The notes below the pieces were generated by a model. It was not told where the DNA came from. It saw nothing but the letters and a program-made list of their open reading frames with translations, and searched no databases. A stretch of 64,000 bases of DNA from Streptomyces sp. CB01249 (lineage in GTDB: Bacteria > Actinomycetota > Actinomycetes > Streptomycetales > Streptomycetaceae). Position 1 is the first letter of the stretch. Every line of letters begins with the position of its first letter. The position numbers and the translations under genes were made by a program. The DNA is taken from assembly GCF_001905735.1 (NCBI RefSeq), contig NZ_LISW01000001.1, positions 1,050,603 through 1,114,602 of the forward strand, read 5' to 3'. Below are positions 8,098-16,096 of this stretch, piece by piece.

Positions 8098-9423
8098 ATG
8101 CCGATCGCGCCGACGGCCGGGGGACGGCGGCTGCCCCGGCGCGGCCGTGCCCGCGATCTCGCCCTGGCGGTCGTCTCCGCCGCACTGACCGTCCCCCTGC
8201 TCAGCGTCCCCTCCGACGCCGCCCGCACCGCCGCGCCCCGGACCGGCTTCGAGGTCTCCGGGGGAGCGCGCTGGACCCGGCAGTCCGAGGAGGCGTCCCT
8301 GCTCGCGGGCCTCGCCCGGCGCGGCGACCGGGTCTCCGTGCGGCGGATCGGGACCACGGCCCAGGGCCGCCCGCTGCGCCTCGTGCGGATCGGCAGCACC
8401 GAGCCGGACGCGCTCACCGTGCTCCTGGTCTGCGGCCAGCACGGCGACGAACCCGCCGCGCGCGAGGCGTGCCTGAGCACGGTCCGGGACCTCGCGTACG
8501 CCACCGACGCCCGCACCCGCGCCCTGCTCGCCCGGACCGAGGTCCTGGTCGTGCCCACCGCCAACCCCGACGGCCTGGCCGCGGGGACCCGGACCAACGG
8601 CGACGGCGTGGACATCAACCGCGACCACCTCGCCCTGCGCAGCCCGGAGGCCCGTGCCGTCGCCGCCGTACTGCGCGACCACGAGCCCGATGTGATCGAG
8701 GACTTGCACGAGTACCCCGCGACCGCGCCGTACTACGACAAGGACCTCCTCGTCCTGTGGCCCCGCAACCCCAACACCGACCCACGGCTGCACGACGAGG
8801 CGCGGGCCCTGGCCCTGGACCGGGTGCGGCCCGCCGCCGGGAAGGCCGGGTTCGGCACCGGCCTGTACGGCGTCTGGACCGACCCGGCCACCGGCCACCC
8901 GGTCAAGCGGACCGCCGGCGACGGCCAGGAGCGCATCCTGCGCAACATCGCCGGCCTCACGCACGCGGTCGGACTCTTGGCCGAATCCCGTACGGACGCG
9001 CTCTCCGCCGAGGAGCGCGCCGACCCCGCCCTCAACGCCCGCCGCCGCGTGACCTCCCAACTCGTCGTCCTCAAGGCGCTCTTCCGGTACGCGGACGAGC
9101 AGCGGGCGGGCATCGCCGCGGCCACCGCCGCCTCCCGCGCGGCCGGGGCCGACGACCGGGGGCCCGTCTTCCTCGGGGGCTCGGACGACGAGGCTCCGGC
9201 GCGGGGTGACACCCTCGCCGACCCGCCCTGCGGCTACCGCCTCACGCGGGAGCAGTTCGCCCGCGTCGGGGACGAACTCGCGCTGCACGCCGTCACCTCC
9301 CGCCCCGACGGAGACGGGGTCTACGTACCCCTGCGGCAGCCGGCCCGGAAGCTGATCCCGCTCCTGCTGGACGTACGGGCCGCATATCACCTCACAAACG
9401 GTCAACCCGATACCGCTTGTTGA
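8098..9423 (+). CDS. Secreted M14 family zinc carboxypeptidase-like protein
   Basis: The 441-residue protein begins with an arginine-rich n-region and a hydrophobic segment (about residues 18-40) ending in a likely signal-peptidase site near SDA-ARTAA. The M14 catalytic domain follows: GQHGDEPAARE (about 119-129) supplies the HxxE zinc ligands, TANPDG and DINRDH form the substrate-binding region, and EDLHEYP gives the third histidine. It probably trims peptides or peptidoglycan stems outside the cell. There is no Shine-Dalgarno sequence; TACTTT (8086-8091) ends 6 bases before ATG 8098, so a leaderless message is plausible. Confidence 0.85.
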   Translation: MPIAPTAGGRRLPRRGRARDLALAVVSAALTVPLLSVPSDAARTAAPRTGFEVSGGARWTRQSEEASLLAGLARRGDRVSVRRIGTTAQGRPLRLVRIGSTEPDALTVLLVCGQHGDEPAAREACLSTVRDLAYATDARTRALLARTEVLVVPTANPDGLAAGTRTNGDGVDINRDHLALRSPEARAVAAVLRDHEPDVIEDLHEYPATAPYYDKDLLVLWPRNPNTDPRLHDEARALALDRVRPAAGKAGFGTGLYGVWTDPATGHPVKRTAGDGQERILRNIAGLTHAVGLLAESRTDALSAEERADPALNARRRVTSQLVVLKALFRYADEQRAGIAAATAASRAAGADDRGPVFLGGSDDEAPARGDTLADPPCGYRLTREQFARVGDELALHAVTSRPDGDGVYVPLRQPARKLIPLLLDVRAAYHLTNGQPDTAC

Positions 9424-9433
9424 TCCCGAAAGA

Positions 9434-9462
9434 TTGACGTTTGGTGTGGTACTGCCTACGGA
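9434..9462 (+). promoter_or_regulatory. Promoter of the BCCT transporter gene
   Basis: TTGACG (9434-9439) and TACGGA (9457-9462) are separated by 17 bases, a good match to the vegetative -35 box. The predicted start gives a leader of about 30 bases before GTG 9498. Confidence 0.5.
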
Positions 9463-9497
9463 GAGCTATTTGTCAGCTTCCGTGAAAGGTGCCATTC

Positions 9498-11243
9498 GTG
9501 TCGCAGGACGATCAGAAAGCGGACGGCAGAGGGGACGTGTCGGTGACGGCGGACCTCCCCGGCGACCCGTCCCAGAACCGGCGCCCCGTCACCGACCGGG
9601 TGGTGTTCGGCGTCACGGCCGGCCTCACCCTCGCCTTCGTCATCTGGGGGGCCACCGCCACCGACTCGCTGGAGGACGTCTCCGACAAGGCCCTCAACGG
9701 CCTCATCCACAACGGCGGTTGGGCGTTCATGCTGGCCGCCTCCGGCTTCGTGGTCTTCGCCCTGTGGCTCGCGATCAGCCGGTACGGAAACATCACGCTC
9801 GGCCAGGAGGACGAGGAGCCGGAGTTCCGCACGGTCTCCTGGGTCGCGATGATGTTCAGCGCCGGTATGGGCATCGGTCTGATGTTCTACGGGGTCAGCG
9901 AGCCGCTCGCCCACTTCACCGACCCGCCGCCCGGCACCCACCCCGCCGACGCGGCCGAGGCGATGCAGACGGCGATGGCCACCACCCTGTTCCACTGGAC
10001 GCTGCACCCGTGGGCGATCTACGCGGTGGTCGGCCTCGGCATCGCATACAGCACGTTCCGGCGGCGCAGGCGGCAGACCATCAGCGCCGTCTTCGAGCCG
10101 CTGATCGGCCCCCGCCACGCCCATGGCGGCCTCGGCCGGTTCATCGACATCCTGGCCATCTTCGCGACCCTCTTCGGCTCGGCCGCCTCGCTGGGCCTCG
10201 GCGCCCTCCAGATCGGCAGCGGCTTCCACGAGCTGAACTGGAAGGAGAAGACGGGCACCGGCCTGCTCGTCCTGATCATCGCCGTGCTGACCGTGGCGTT
10301 CATCGCCTCGGCGGTCTCCGGGGTGGAGAAGGGCATCCAGTGGCTGTCCAACATCAACATGGTGCTCGCCCTGATCCTGGCCGTGTTCGTCTTCATCGCG
10401 GGCCCCACGATCATCGTGCTCGACCTCATTCCCACCTCGATCGCCTCCTACTTCGGCGACCTCCCGCAGCTCGCCGGCCGCACCGAGGCCACCGGAGCGG
10501 GCAAGGTCGCGGACTGGCTCGGCAGCTGGACCGTCTTCTACTGGGCCTGGTGGATCTCCTGGACGCCCTTCGTCGGCATGTTCATCGCCCGCATCAGTAA
10601 GGGCCGCACCATCCGCCAGTTCATCGGCGGCGTCATCCTGGTGCCCAGCACCGTCAGCCTGATCTGGTTCGCCATCTTCGGCGGCACCGCGATCAAGCTC
10701 CAGGAGGGCGGCAAGCTGAGCGGCGCCGAGACGCAGGAGGCGCAGCTCTTCGGGGTACTCCAGCAGTTCCCCGTCGCCACGCTGATGAGCATCCTGGTGA
10801 TGATCCTCGTCGGCATCTTCTTCGTCTCGGGCGCCGACGCCGCGTCCATCGTGATGGGCACCCTGTCCCAGAAGGGCATCCTGGAGCCCGCCAAGTGGGT
10901 CGTCATCTTCTGGGGCGTCGTCACCGGCGCGGTCGCCGCGATCATGCTGCTCATCGGCAACGGCAAGGGCGACGCCCTGGCGGGCCTCCAGAACCTCACC
11001 ATCCTGGTCGCGGCACCCTTCACCATCGTCATGATCTGCATGTGCGTGGCTCTGATGCGCGACCTGCGCCAGGACCCCCTGATCGTGCGCCGCGAGTTCG
11101 GCGTGGAGGCCGTGGAGTCGGCGGTCATCGAGGGCCACGCCAAGTACGACGGCGACTTCGAGATCCGCATCGGCCCGGGCGGCAGCCAGATCACAACAGA
11201 GCGCCACGACGGCGACAAGCCGGGGGGCTCCAGCCCGGCGTAG
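9498..11243 (+). CDS. BCCT family transporter (glycine betaine/choline/carnitine type)
   Basis: The 581-residue membrane protein has about 12 hydrophobic segments and family signatures: SAGMGIGLMFYGVSEPLAHF around residue 122, and the tryptophan-rich WTVFYWAWWISWTPFVGMF segment (about 345-363) followed by ISKGRTIRQF. Members import betaine or choline with sodium or protons, giving osmoprotection. GTG 9498 was chosen because AAAGG lies 8 bases before it; GTG 9489 overlaps that site. The C-terminus is a charged cytoplasmic tail of about 60 residues, where BCCT carriers often sense osmotic stress. No betaine synthesis gene is adjacent. Confidence 0.93.
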   Translation: MSQDDQKADGRGDVSVTADLPGDPSQNRRPVTDRVVFGVTAGLTLAFVIWGATATDSLEDVSDKALNGLIHNGGWAFMLAASGFVVFALWLAISRYGNITLGQEDEEPEFRTVSWVAMMFSAGMGIGLMFYGVSEPLAHFTDPPPGTHPADAAEAMQTAMATTLFHWTLHPWAIYAVVGLGIAYSTFRRRRRQTISAVFEPLIGPRHAHGGLGRFIDILAIFATLFGSAASLGLGALQIGSGFHELNWKEKTGTGLLVLIIAVLTVAFIASAVSGVEKGIQWLSNINMVLALILAVFVFIAGPTIIVLDLIPTSIASYFGDLPQLAGRTEATGAGKVADWLGSWTVFYWAWWISWTPFVGMFIARISKGRTIRQFIGGVILVPSTVSLIWFAIFGGTAIKLQEGGKLSGAETQEAQLFGVLQQFPVATLMSILVMILVGIFFVSGADAASIVMGTLSQKGILEPAKWVVIFWGVVTGAVAAIMLLIGNGKGDALAGLQNLTILVAAPFTIVMICMCVALMRDLRQDPLIVRREFGVEAVESAVIEGHAKYDGDFEIRIGPGGSQITTERHDGDKPGGSSPA

Positions 11244-11336
11244 GGGGCGGGCTGGGCCCGCGGGGGCGGGCGGGCCTCGGCCCGGGTCGGCCCACTCCGC
11301 CGTCTCGGACCACGCTGTCCCGGCACGGCGGGGTCA

Positions 11337-11355
11337 GGGGGCCTGGCAGGCCCCC
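11337..11355. terminator. Bidirectional terminator-like hairpin
   Basis: GGGGGCCT and AGGCCCCC form an 8-bp stem with a 3-base loop between the converging BCCT and oxidase genes. No T-tract is present, as is common in Streptomyces. Confidence 0.5.
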
Positions 11356-11395
11356 GGTGCGGCGGGCGCCCCGTGGCGCCGGCTTTGCCGGCTCC

Positions 11396-12322
11396 TCACC
11401 GCACCAGCCGCGCCGCCTCCCGCGCGCAGCCCAGGGCCACCGTCACGCCCGCGCCCCCGTGTCCGTAGTTGTGCACCAGCCGGGCGCCCCCGGGCAGGTC
11501 CTCCGCCTCGATGCGGACCCCCGCGTCGCGGGCCGGGCGGAGGCCCACGCGGTGGCCGATGATCTTCGCGTCGGCGATCTCCGGGCGGACCAGGGCACAC
11601 CGCGCCACGATCTCCTCGGCCGTGCGGGGATCGGGCGACGCGGTCCAGTCGTCGGCCACCGCCGTGCCGCCGAGCACCAGGCGGCCGGGCTGCGGGAAGA
11701 AGTAGGTGGTCGCGCTCGACGCCGGGTCGGCCTCGGTGAACCACTCCCGTATCCCCGGGTTCTCCACCAGCACCAACTGCCCGCGCACCGGTCGCATCCC
11801 GGCGTCCGGGACCAAGTCGCGGGCGCCCAGACCGGTGCAGTTGACCACCGTCCCCGCCTCCGCGGCGGCCTCGGCGAACGAGGTGACCGTGCGGCGCTCG
11901 ACCGTGCCCCCGGCCGCCCGCACCCGGTCCTCCAGCCACGCCAGGTGCGCCGGCATGTCGATCAGCGGCAGCCGGCACCGCAGACCCTCGGTCGTCTCCA
12001 CGGCGTCCTTCAGCTCCCCGGCCCACGCCCCGAGGTTCGCCAGGCGCTCGCCCCCGTGGAGCCCGTCCACCAGACGTACGCCGGTCTCCTCCGGGCGTAC
12101 GGCCAGCTCCTCGTACCACCGCAGCGCGGCCAGCGACCAGTCGCCGACGCGGTCCAGCGGCTCGATCCGGTAGGGCCACCACAGGGCGCCCGCCACGGCC
12201 GACGTCGTGTCGCCGGCCGGCTCCCGCGACCACACCCGCACCCGGTCGCCCCGCTCGGCCAGCACCTTCGCCGTGGTCAGTCCGCTGACCCCGCCGCCCA
12301 CCACGATCACGTCCGCCACCAC
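11396..12322 (-). CDS. FAD-dependent oxidoreductase, D-amino-acid oxidase-like
   Basis: The 308-residue protein begins with a Rossmann motif VIVVGGGVSGLTTA (about residues 5-18). It matches the D-amino-acid oxidase family in length and in the C-terminal GHGGAGVTVALG FAD loop (about 288-299). NCTGLGARDL and RPVRGQLVLV are also family-typical blocks. It would oxidise D-amino acids to 2-oxo acids, ammonia and peroxide. GTG 12322 is favoured because GGAAGG lies just upstream; GTG 12319 is an alternative. It is divergent from the ABC-F gene with about 69 bases between, so the promoters must overlap. Confidence 0.88.
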   Translation of the reverse strand: MVADVIVVGGGVSGLTTAKVLAERGDRVRVWSREPAGDTTSAVAGALWWPYRIEPLDRVGDWSLAALRWYEELAVRPEETGVRLVDGLHGGERLANLGAWAGELKDAVETTEGLRCRLPLIDMPAHLAWLEDRVRAAGGTVERRTVTSFAEAAAEAGTVVNCTGLGARDLVPDAGMRPVRGQLVLVENPGIREWFTEADPASSATTYFFPQPGRLVLGGTAVADDWTASPDPRTAEEIVARCALVRPEIADAKIIGHRVGLRPARDAGVRIEAEDLPGGARLVHNYGHGGAGVTVALGCAREAARLVR

Positions 12323-12391
12323 TGCCGCCTTCCGGTCCGCACACCTGGGCGCCCGCCCGGCCGCCCCCGGCACATTAGGATCTGCACCCTG

Positions 12392-14029
12392 ATGACTGCC
12401 ACCCTCGTCGCCAAGGATCTCGCCGCCGGACACGGCGACCGCACGCTGTTCGCCGGGCTCGACCTCGTGGTCGCCCCCGGTGACGTGATCGGTCTCGTCG
12501 GAGTCAACGGCGCCGGAAAATCGTCCCTGCTCCGGCTGCTCGCCGGCCTCGACCGGCCGGAGGAGGGCGAGCTGCGGCTCTCCCCGCCCACCGCCACCGT
12601 CGGCCATCTGCCCCAGGAGCCCGAGCGGCGCCCCGGCGAGACCGTACGGGAGTTCCTGGCCCGCCGGACCGGCGTCGCCGAGGCCCAGACCACCATGGAC
12701 GCCGCCACGGAGGCCCTGGTCGAGGGCGCCCCCGGCGCGGACGACGCGTACTCCGAGTCCCTGGAGCGCTGGCTGTCCCTCGGCGGCGCGGACCTGGACG
12801 AGCGCGCCGAGGAGACCGCCGCCGAACTCGGCCTCACCGTCGGCCTCGACCTGCCGATGACCGCGCTCTCCGGCGGCCAGGCGGCCCGCGCCGGACTCGC
12901 CTCGCTCCTGCTGTCGCGCTACGACGTCTTCCTGCTGGACGAGCCCACCAACGACCTGGACCTGGACGGCCTGGAACGCCTGGAGAAGTACGTCTCCGGA
13001 CTCCGCTCCGGCACCGTCGTCATCAGCCACGACCGCGAGTTCCTGATGCGGACGGTCACCAAGGTCCTCGAACTCGACCTGGCCCAGCAGCAGATCAACC
13101 TGTACGGCGGTGGCTACGCGGCCTACCTGGAGGAGCGCGAGCGCGCCCGGCGGCACGCCCGCGAGGAGTTCGAGGAGTACGCCGACAAGCGCTCCTCGCT
13201 GGAGAGCCGCGCCCTGATGCAGCGCTCCTGGATGGACAAGGGCGTGAAGAACGCCCGCCGCAAGGCCACCGACTCCGACAAGATCGGCCGCAAGTTCCGC
13301 AGCGAGTCCAGCGAGAAGCAGGCCGCGAAGGCCCGGCAGACGCAGCGCATGATCGAACGCCTCGACGTGGTGGAGGAGCCGCGCAAGGAGTGGGAGCTGC
13401 GCATGGAGATCGCCTCCGCGCCCCGCTCCGGCTCGGTCGTCGCCACCCTCCGCGAGGCCCGCGTCGTACGCGGCGACTTCGTCTTCGGCCCCGCCTCGCT
13501 CCAGATCGACTGGGCGGACCGGGTCGCCATCACGGGCGCCAACGGCTCCGGCAAGTCGACCCTGCTGGCCGCGCTGCTCGGCCGCCTCCCGCTGGACTCG
13601 GGGAACGCGCACCTGGGCTCCGGCGTGGTGGTCGGCGAGGTGGACCAGGCGCGCAAGCTCTTCCACGGCTCGGAGACGCTCCTGGAGGCGTTCTGCGCGG
13701 CGGTCCCGGAGACGGAGCCCGCCGACGTACGCACGCTGCTCGCCAAGTTCGGACTGCGCGCCGACCACGTGATGCGCCCGGCGACGACCCTGTCACCGGG
13801 GGAGCGCACCCGGGCGGCGCTCGCCCTGCTCCAGGGCCGGGGCGTCAACCTCCTGGTACTGGACGAGCCCACGAACCACCTGGACCTGCCCGCGATCGAG
13901 CAGCTGGAGTCCGCGCTCGACTCGTACACCGGCACCCTGCTCCTGGTCACGCACGACCGCCGGATGCTGGAAGCGGTCCGCACGACGCGCCGGATCGAGG
14001 TGGCGGAGGGCCGCGTGACGGAGGCCTGA
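12392..14029 (+). CDS. ABC-F family ATP-binding protein
   Basis: The 545-residue protein has two nucleotide-binding domains and no membrane segments. Walker A motifs GVNGAGKSS and GANGSGKST, signatures LSGGQAARAG and LSPGERTRAA, and Walker B segments LLDEPTNDLDLD and LDEPTNHLDLP are all intact, with a charged helical linker between the domains (about residues 240-300). ABC-F proteins act on the ribosome in translation regulation or antibiotic protection, not transport. ATG 12392 has no ribosome site; TAGGAT (12376-12381) upstream suggests a leaderless or near-leaderless message. The subfamily was not determined, so a resistance role is possible but unproven. Confidence 0.92.
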   Translation: MTATLVAKDLAAGHGDRTLFAGLDLVVAPGDVIGLVGVNGAGKSSLLRLLAGLDRPEEGELRLSPPTATVGHLPQEPERRPGETVREFLARRTGVAEAQTTMDAATEALVEGAPGADDAYSESLERWLSLGGADLDERAEETAAELGLTVGLDLPMTALSGGQAARAGLASLLLSRYDVFLLDEPTNDLDLDGLERLEKYVSGLRSGTVVISHDREFLMRTVTKVLELDLAQQQINLYGGGYAAYLEERERARRHAREEFEEYADKRSSLESRALMQRSWMDKGVKNARRKATDSDKIGRKFRSESSEKQAAKARQTQRMIERLDVVEEPRKEWELRMEIASAPRSGSVVATLREARVVRGDFVFGPASLQIDWADRVAITGANGSGKSTLLAALLGRLPLDSGNAHLGSGVVVGEVDQARKLFHGSETLLEAFCAAVPETEPADVRTLLAKFGLRADHVMRPATTLSPGERTRAALALLQGRGVNLLVLDEPTNHLDLPAIEQLESALDSYTGTLLLVTHDRRMLEAVRTTRRIEVAEGRVTEA

Positions 14030-14036
14030 GCCCATC

Positions 14037-14046
14037 TGGCATACCA
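14037..14046. promoter_or_regulatory. Upstream GntR-type half operator
   Basis: TGGCATACCA at 14037-14046 repeats the core of the large palindrome 70 bases downstream and matches the TGGTATACCA type bound by FadR-subfamily GntR proteins. It may be an auxiliary operator. Confidence 0.5.
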
Positions 14047-14095
14047 AATGGCGCACGCAGATCGCTGAAACCTGAATAACCACTGATCCATCCCC

Positions 14096-14133
14096 GCGAC
14101 CGTAGCACTTGGCATACCAAGTGCTACGGTCGC
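14096..14133. promoter_or_regulatory. Long palindromic operator of the GntR gene
   Basis: Two perfectly complementary 17-base arms (14096-14112 and 14117-14133) flank CATA; the core ACTTGG-CATA-CCAAGT is a GntR-type site. It ends 3 bases before the GTG start and includes the likely -10 TACGGT (14125-14130), so bound repressor would cover the promoter. Confidence 0.7.
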
Positions 14134-14136
14134 CTG

Positions 14137-14808
14137 GTGACGACTCAAGCGGGCGACCCCGCCGCCTCACACGCCGACCACGCCGAGCGGGCGATCCGCG
14201 CCGGCATCCTGTCCGGCGCGCACCCACCCGGTTCACGGCTGCGCGAACGCGAGCTCTCCGAGAGCCTGGGCGTCTCCCGCATCCCGGTCCGCGAGGCGCT
14301 CACCCGCCTGACCGGCGAGGGCCTGGTCGTCCTGTCCCCGCGCAGGGGCGCCTCCGTGCGCGACCTCTCGCTGCGGGACGTCGCCGAACTCTTCGACCTC
14401 CGCCTCAGCCTGGAGGTCTTCGCCGCCCGCAGGGCCGCCGAGGCATGCGCGGCCGGGGGAGACGGGGAGCCGTTGCGGGCCGCGATGGAGGTGGCGGAGG
14501 CCGCCACCGCGCGGGGCGACGCGGCGGAGATCCCGGCGGCCAACACCGCCCTGCACGCGGAGATCGTCGCGATGACCGGCAACCGCCTGCTCCGGGACGC
14601 TCTGCAGCCCTCCCTCGGCCTGGTGCAGTGGCTGTTCAGCCTCACCGGGGGCCGCGACCCGCGCGTCCAGTGCGCCGAGCACCGGGACATCTGCGCCGCG
14701 ATCCACGCGGGCAAGCCGGACCTGGCCGCGGCACTCGCGTACGCGCACATCGAACGGGGCAGGGAGCCGTCCCTGACCGCCCTGGCCGGGACGCTTCCGG
14801 CCGAGTGA
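14137..14808 (+). CDS. GntR family regulator, FadR/FCD subfamily
   Basis: The 223-residue protein has a GntR winged helix (about residues 10-75; RERELSESLGVSRIPVREALTRL) and an all-helical FCD ligand domain (about 85-210). GTG 14137 lacks a Shine-Dalgarno sequence. TACGGT ends 6 bases upstream, so translation is probably leaderless, and the palindrome immediately before it suggests tight autorepression. The amidohydrolase gene begins 39 bases downstream on the same strand, so the two likely form an operon in which the substrate of the amidohydrolase, or its precursor, is the inducer (inference). Confidence 0.92.
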   Translation: MTTQAGDPAASHADHAERAIRAGILSGAHPPGSRLRERELSESLGVSRIPVREALTRLTGEGLVVLSPRRGASVRDLSLRDVAELFDLRLSLEVFAARRAAEACAAGGDGEPLRAAMEVAEAATARGDAAEIPAANTALHAEIVAMTGNRLLRDALQPSLGLVQWLFSLTGGRDPRVQCAEHRDICAAIHAGKPDLAAALAYAHIERGREPSLTALAGTLPAE

Positions 14809-14847
14809 CCCCGTAGCACCCACACACCCACACAGGAGATGCGCCAC

Positions 14848-16062
14848 ATGCTGATCAGCGACGTCCGTCCGTGGGGCGGAGAGCCCAGCGACCTCACCGT
14901 CGAGGACGGGGTGATCACCGCGATCACCCCGCACGACCCGGCCCGCCCCGCCACGGAGGACACGGTGGCCGGCCGGGGACGGCTCGCCCTGCCGTCGTTC
15001 TCGGACGTCCACTGCCACCTGGACTCCACGCGGATGGGCCTGCCCTTCCGTCCGCACACGGGCGCCCCCGGCGTCTGGGGCATGATGCTGAACGACCGCG
15101 AGCACTGGCGCGAGGACGAGTGGGACGTCGCCCGCCGGGCCACGTACACGCTGGGCCGGATGATCGAGCGCGGCACCACCCGCGTACGGAGTTACGCGCA
15201 GATCGACGCGGACTGCGGCCTGGAGCGGTTCGAGGGCGTCCTCGCGGCGAAGGAGGCACACGCCGGGCGGTGCGAGGTCGAGATCATGGCGTTCCCGCAG
15301 GCGGGCCTGCTCCGCGAGAAGGGCGTGCCGGAACTGATGGACCGGGCCCTGTCCTCCGGCGCCGCCGTGGTCGGCGGCATCGACCCGTGCACCCTGGACC
15401 GCGACCCCGTACGCCACCTGGACATCGTCTTCGGCCTCGCGGAGCGCCACCACGCCCCGGTCGACATTCACCTCCACGAGCCGGGCGCCCTCGGGGTGTT
15501 CAGCGTCGACCTGATCCTGGAGCGGGTGCGCGCCCTGGACATGGCCGGCCGGGTGACCCTCTCGCACGCCTACGACCTGGGCTCGGTCAACGAGGCGACG
15601 ACGCGCCGCCTGATCGAGGAGTTCGCCGAACTGGACATCGCGATGGCGACGGTGGCCCCCGCCCGCCACCACTCCCTGCCCCTCGCCGAACTGACCGCCG
15701 CGGGCGTCCGGGTGGGCCTGGGCGAGGACGGCCAGCGCGACTTCTGGTCCCCGTACGGCAACGGCGACATGCTGGACCGCACCTGGCAGTTGGCCTTCAC
15801 GAACGGCTACCGCGCGGACGACCTGATCGAACACGCGGTAGCCGTGGCCACGATGGGCGGCGCGTCCATCCTCCGGGAAGGACCGCCCCGCCTGACGTCG
15901 ACCACGGACCGCCCGGGCGTCACGGTGGGGGCGAGGGCGGACCTGCTCCTGCTGGAGGGGGAGACGGTGACGTCTGCGGTCATGGACCGCAGCGAGGACC
16001 GCACGGTGCTCCACGAGGGCCGCGTGGTCGCGGACGCTCTGGCGATCACCCCCGCTGTCTGA
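14848..16062 (+). CDS. Amidohydrolase family protein, cytosine-deaminase-like
   Basis: The 404-residue protein has metal-dependent amidohydrolase signatures in order: SDVHCHLD (HxH, about residues 53-60), VDIHLHEPG (about 206-214), SHAYDLG (about 236-242) and the aspartate-containing GEDGQRDFWSPYGNGDML (about 292-309). The last block closely resembles cytosine deaminase and related ring deaminases. It probably hydrolyses or deaminates a cyclic nitrogen compound. ATG 14848 was chosen because AGGAG lies 9 bases before it; ATG 14839 directly abuts that site. It follows the GntR gene, which likely controls it. The stop is 14 bases before a 20-base C tract. Confidence 0.88.
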   Translation: MLISDVRPWGGEPSDLTVEDGVITAITPHDPARPATEDTVAGRGRLALPSFSDVHCHLDSTRMGLPFRPHTGAPGVWGMMLNDREHWREDEWDVARRATYTLGRMIERGTTRVRSYAQIDADCGLERFEGVLAAKEAHAGRCEVEIMAFPQAGLLREKGVPELMDRALSSGAAVVGGIDPCTLDRDPVRHLDIVFGLAERHHAPVDIHLHEPGALGVFSVDLILERVRALDMAGRVTLSHAYDLGSVNEATTRRLIEEFAELDIAMATVAPARHHSLPLAELTAAGVRVGLGEDGQRDFWSPYGNGDMLDRTWQLAFTNGYRADDLIEHAVAVATMGGASILREGPPRLTSTTDRPGVTVGARADLLLLEGETVTSAVMDRSEDRTVLHEGRVVADALAITPAV

Positions 16063-16076
16063 CGCAGCCCCTGCCG

Positions 16077-16096
16077 CCCCCCCCCCCCCCCCCCCC
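16077..16096. repeat. Homopolymeric C tract of 20 bases
   Basis: Twenty consecutive C (G on the tex strand) begin 14 bases after the amidohydrolase stop. The last base is the G of the tex stop codon TAG. Length changes here would alter only the 3' untranslated ends, though an assembly artefact is possible. Confidence 0.95.

Noticed and set aside
10895..12391. Fusion of BCCT-region sequence to the ABC-F protein in one 1044-residue frame
   Set aside because: The first part lies out of frame within the BCCT gene and antisense to the oxidase gene; the ABC-F fold starts at ATG 12392.
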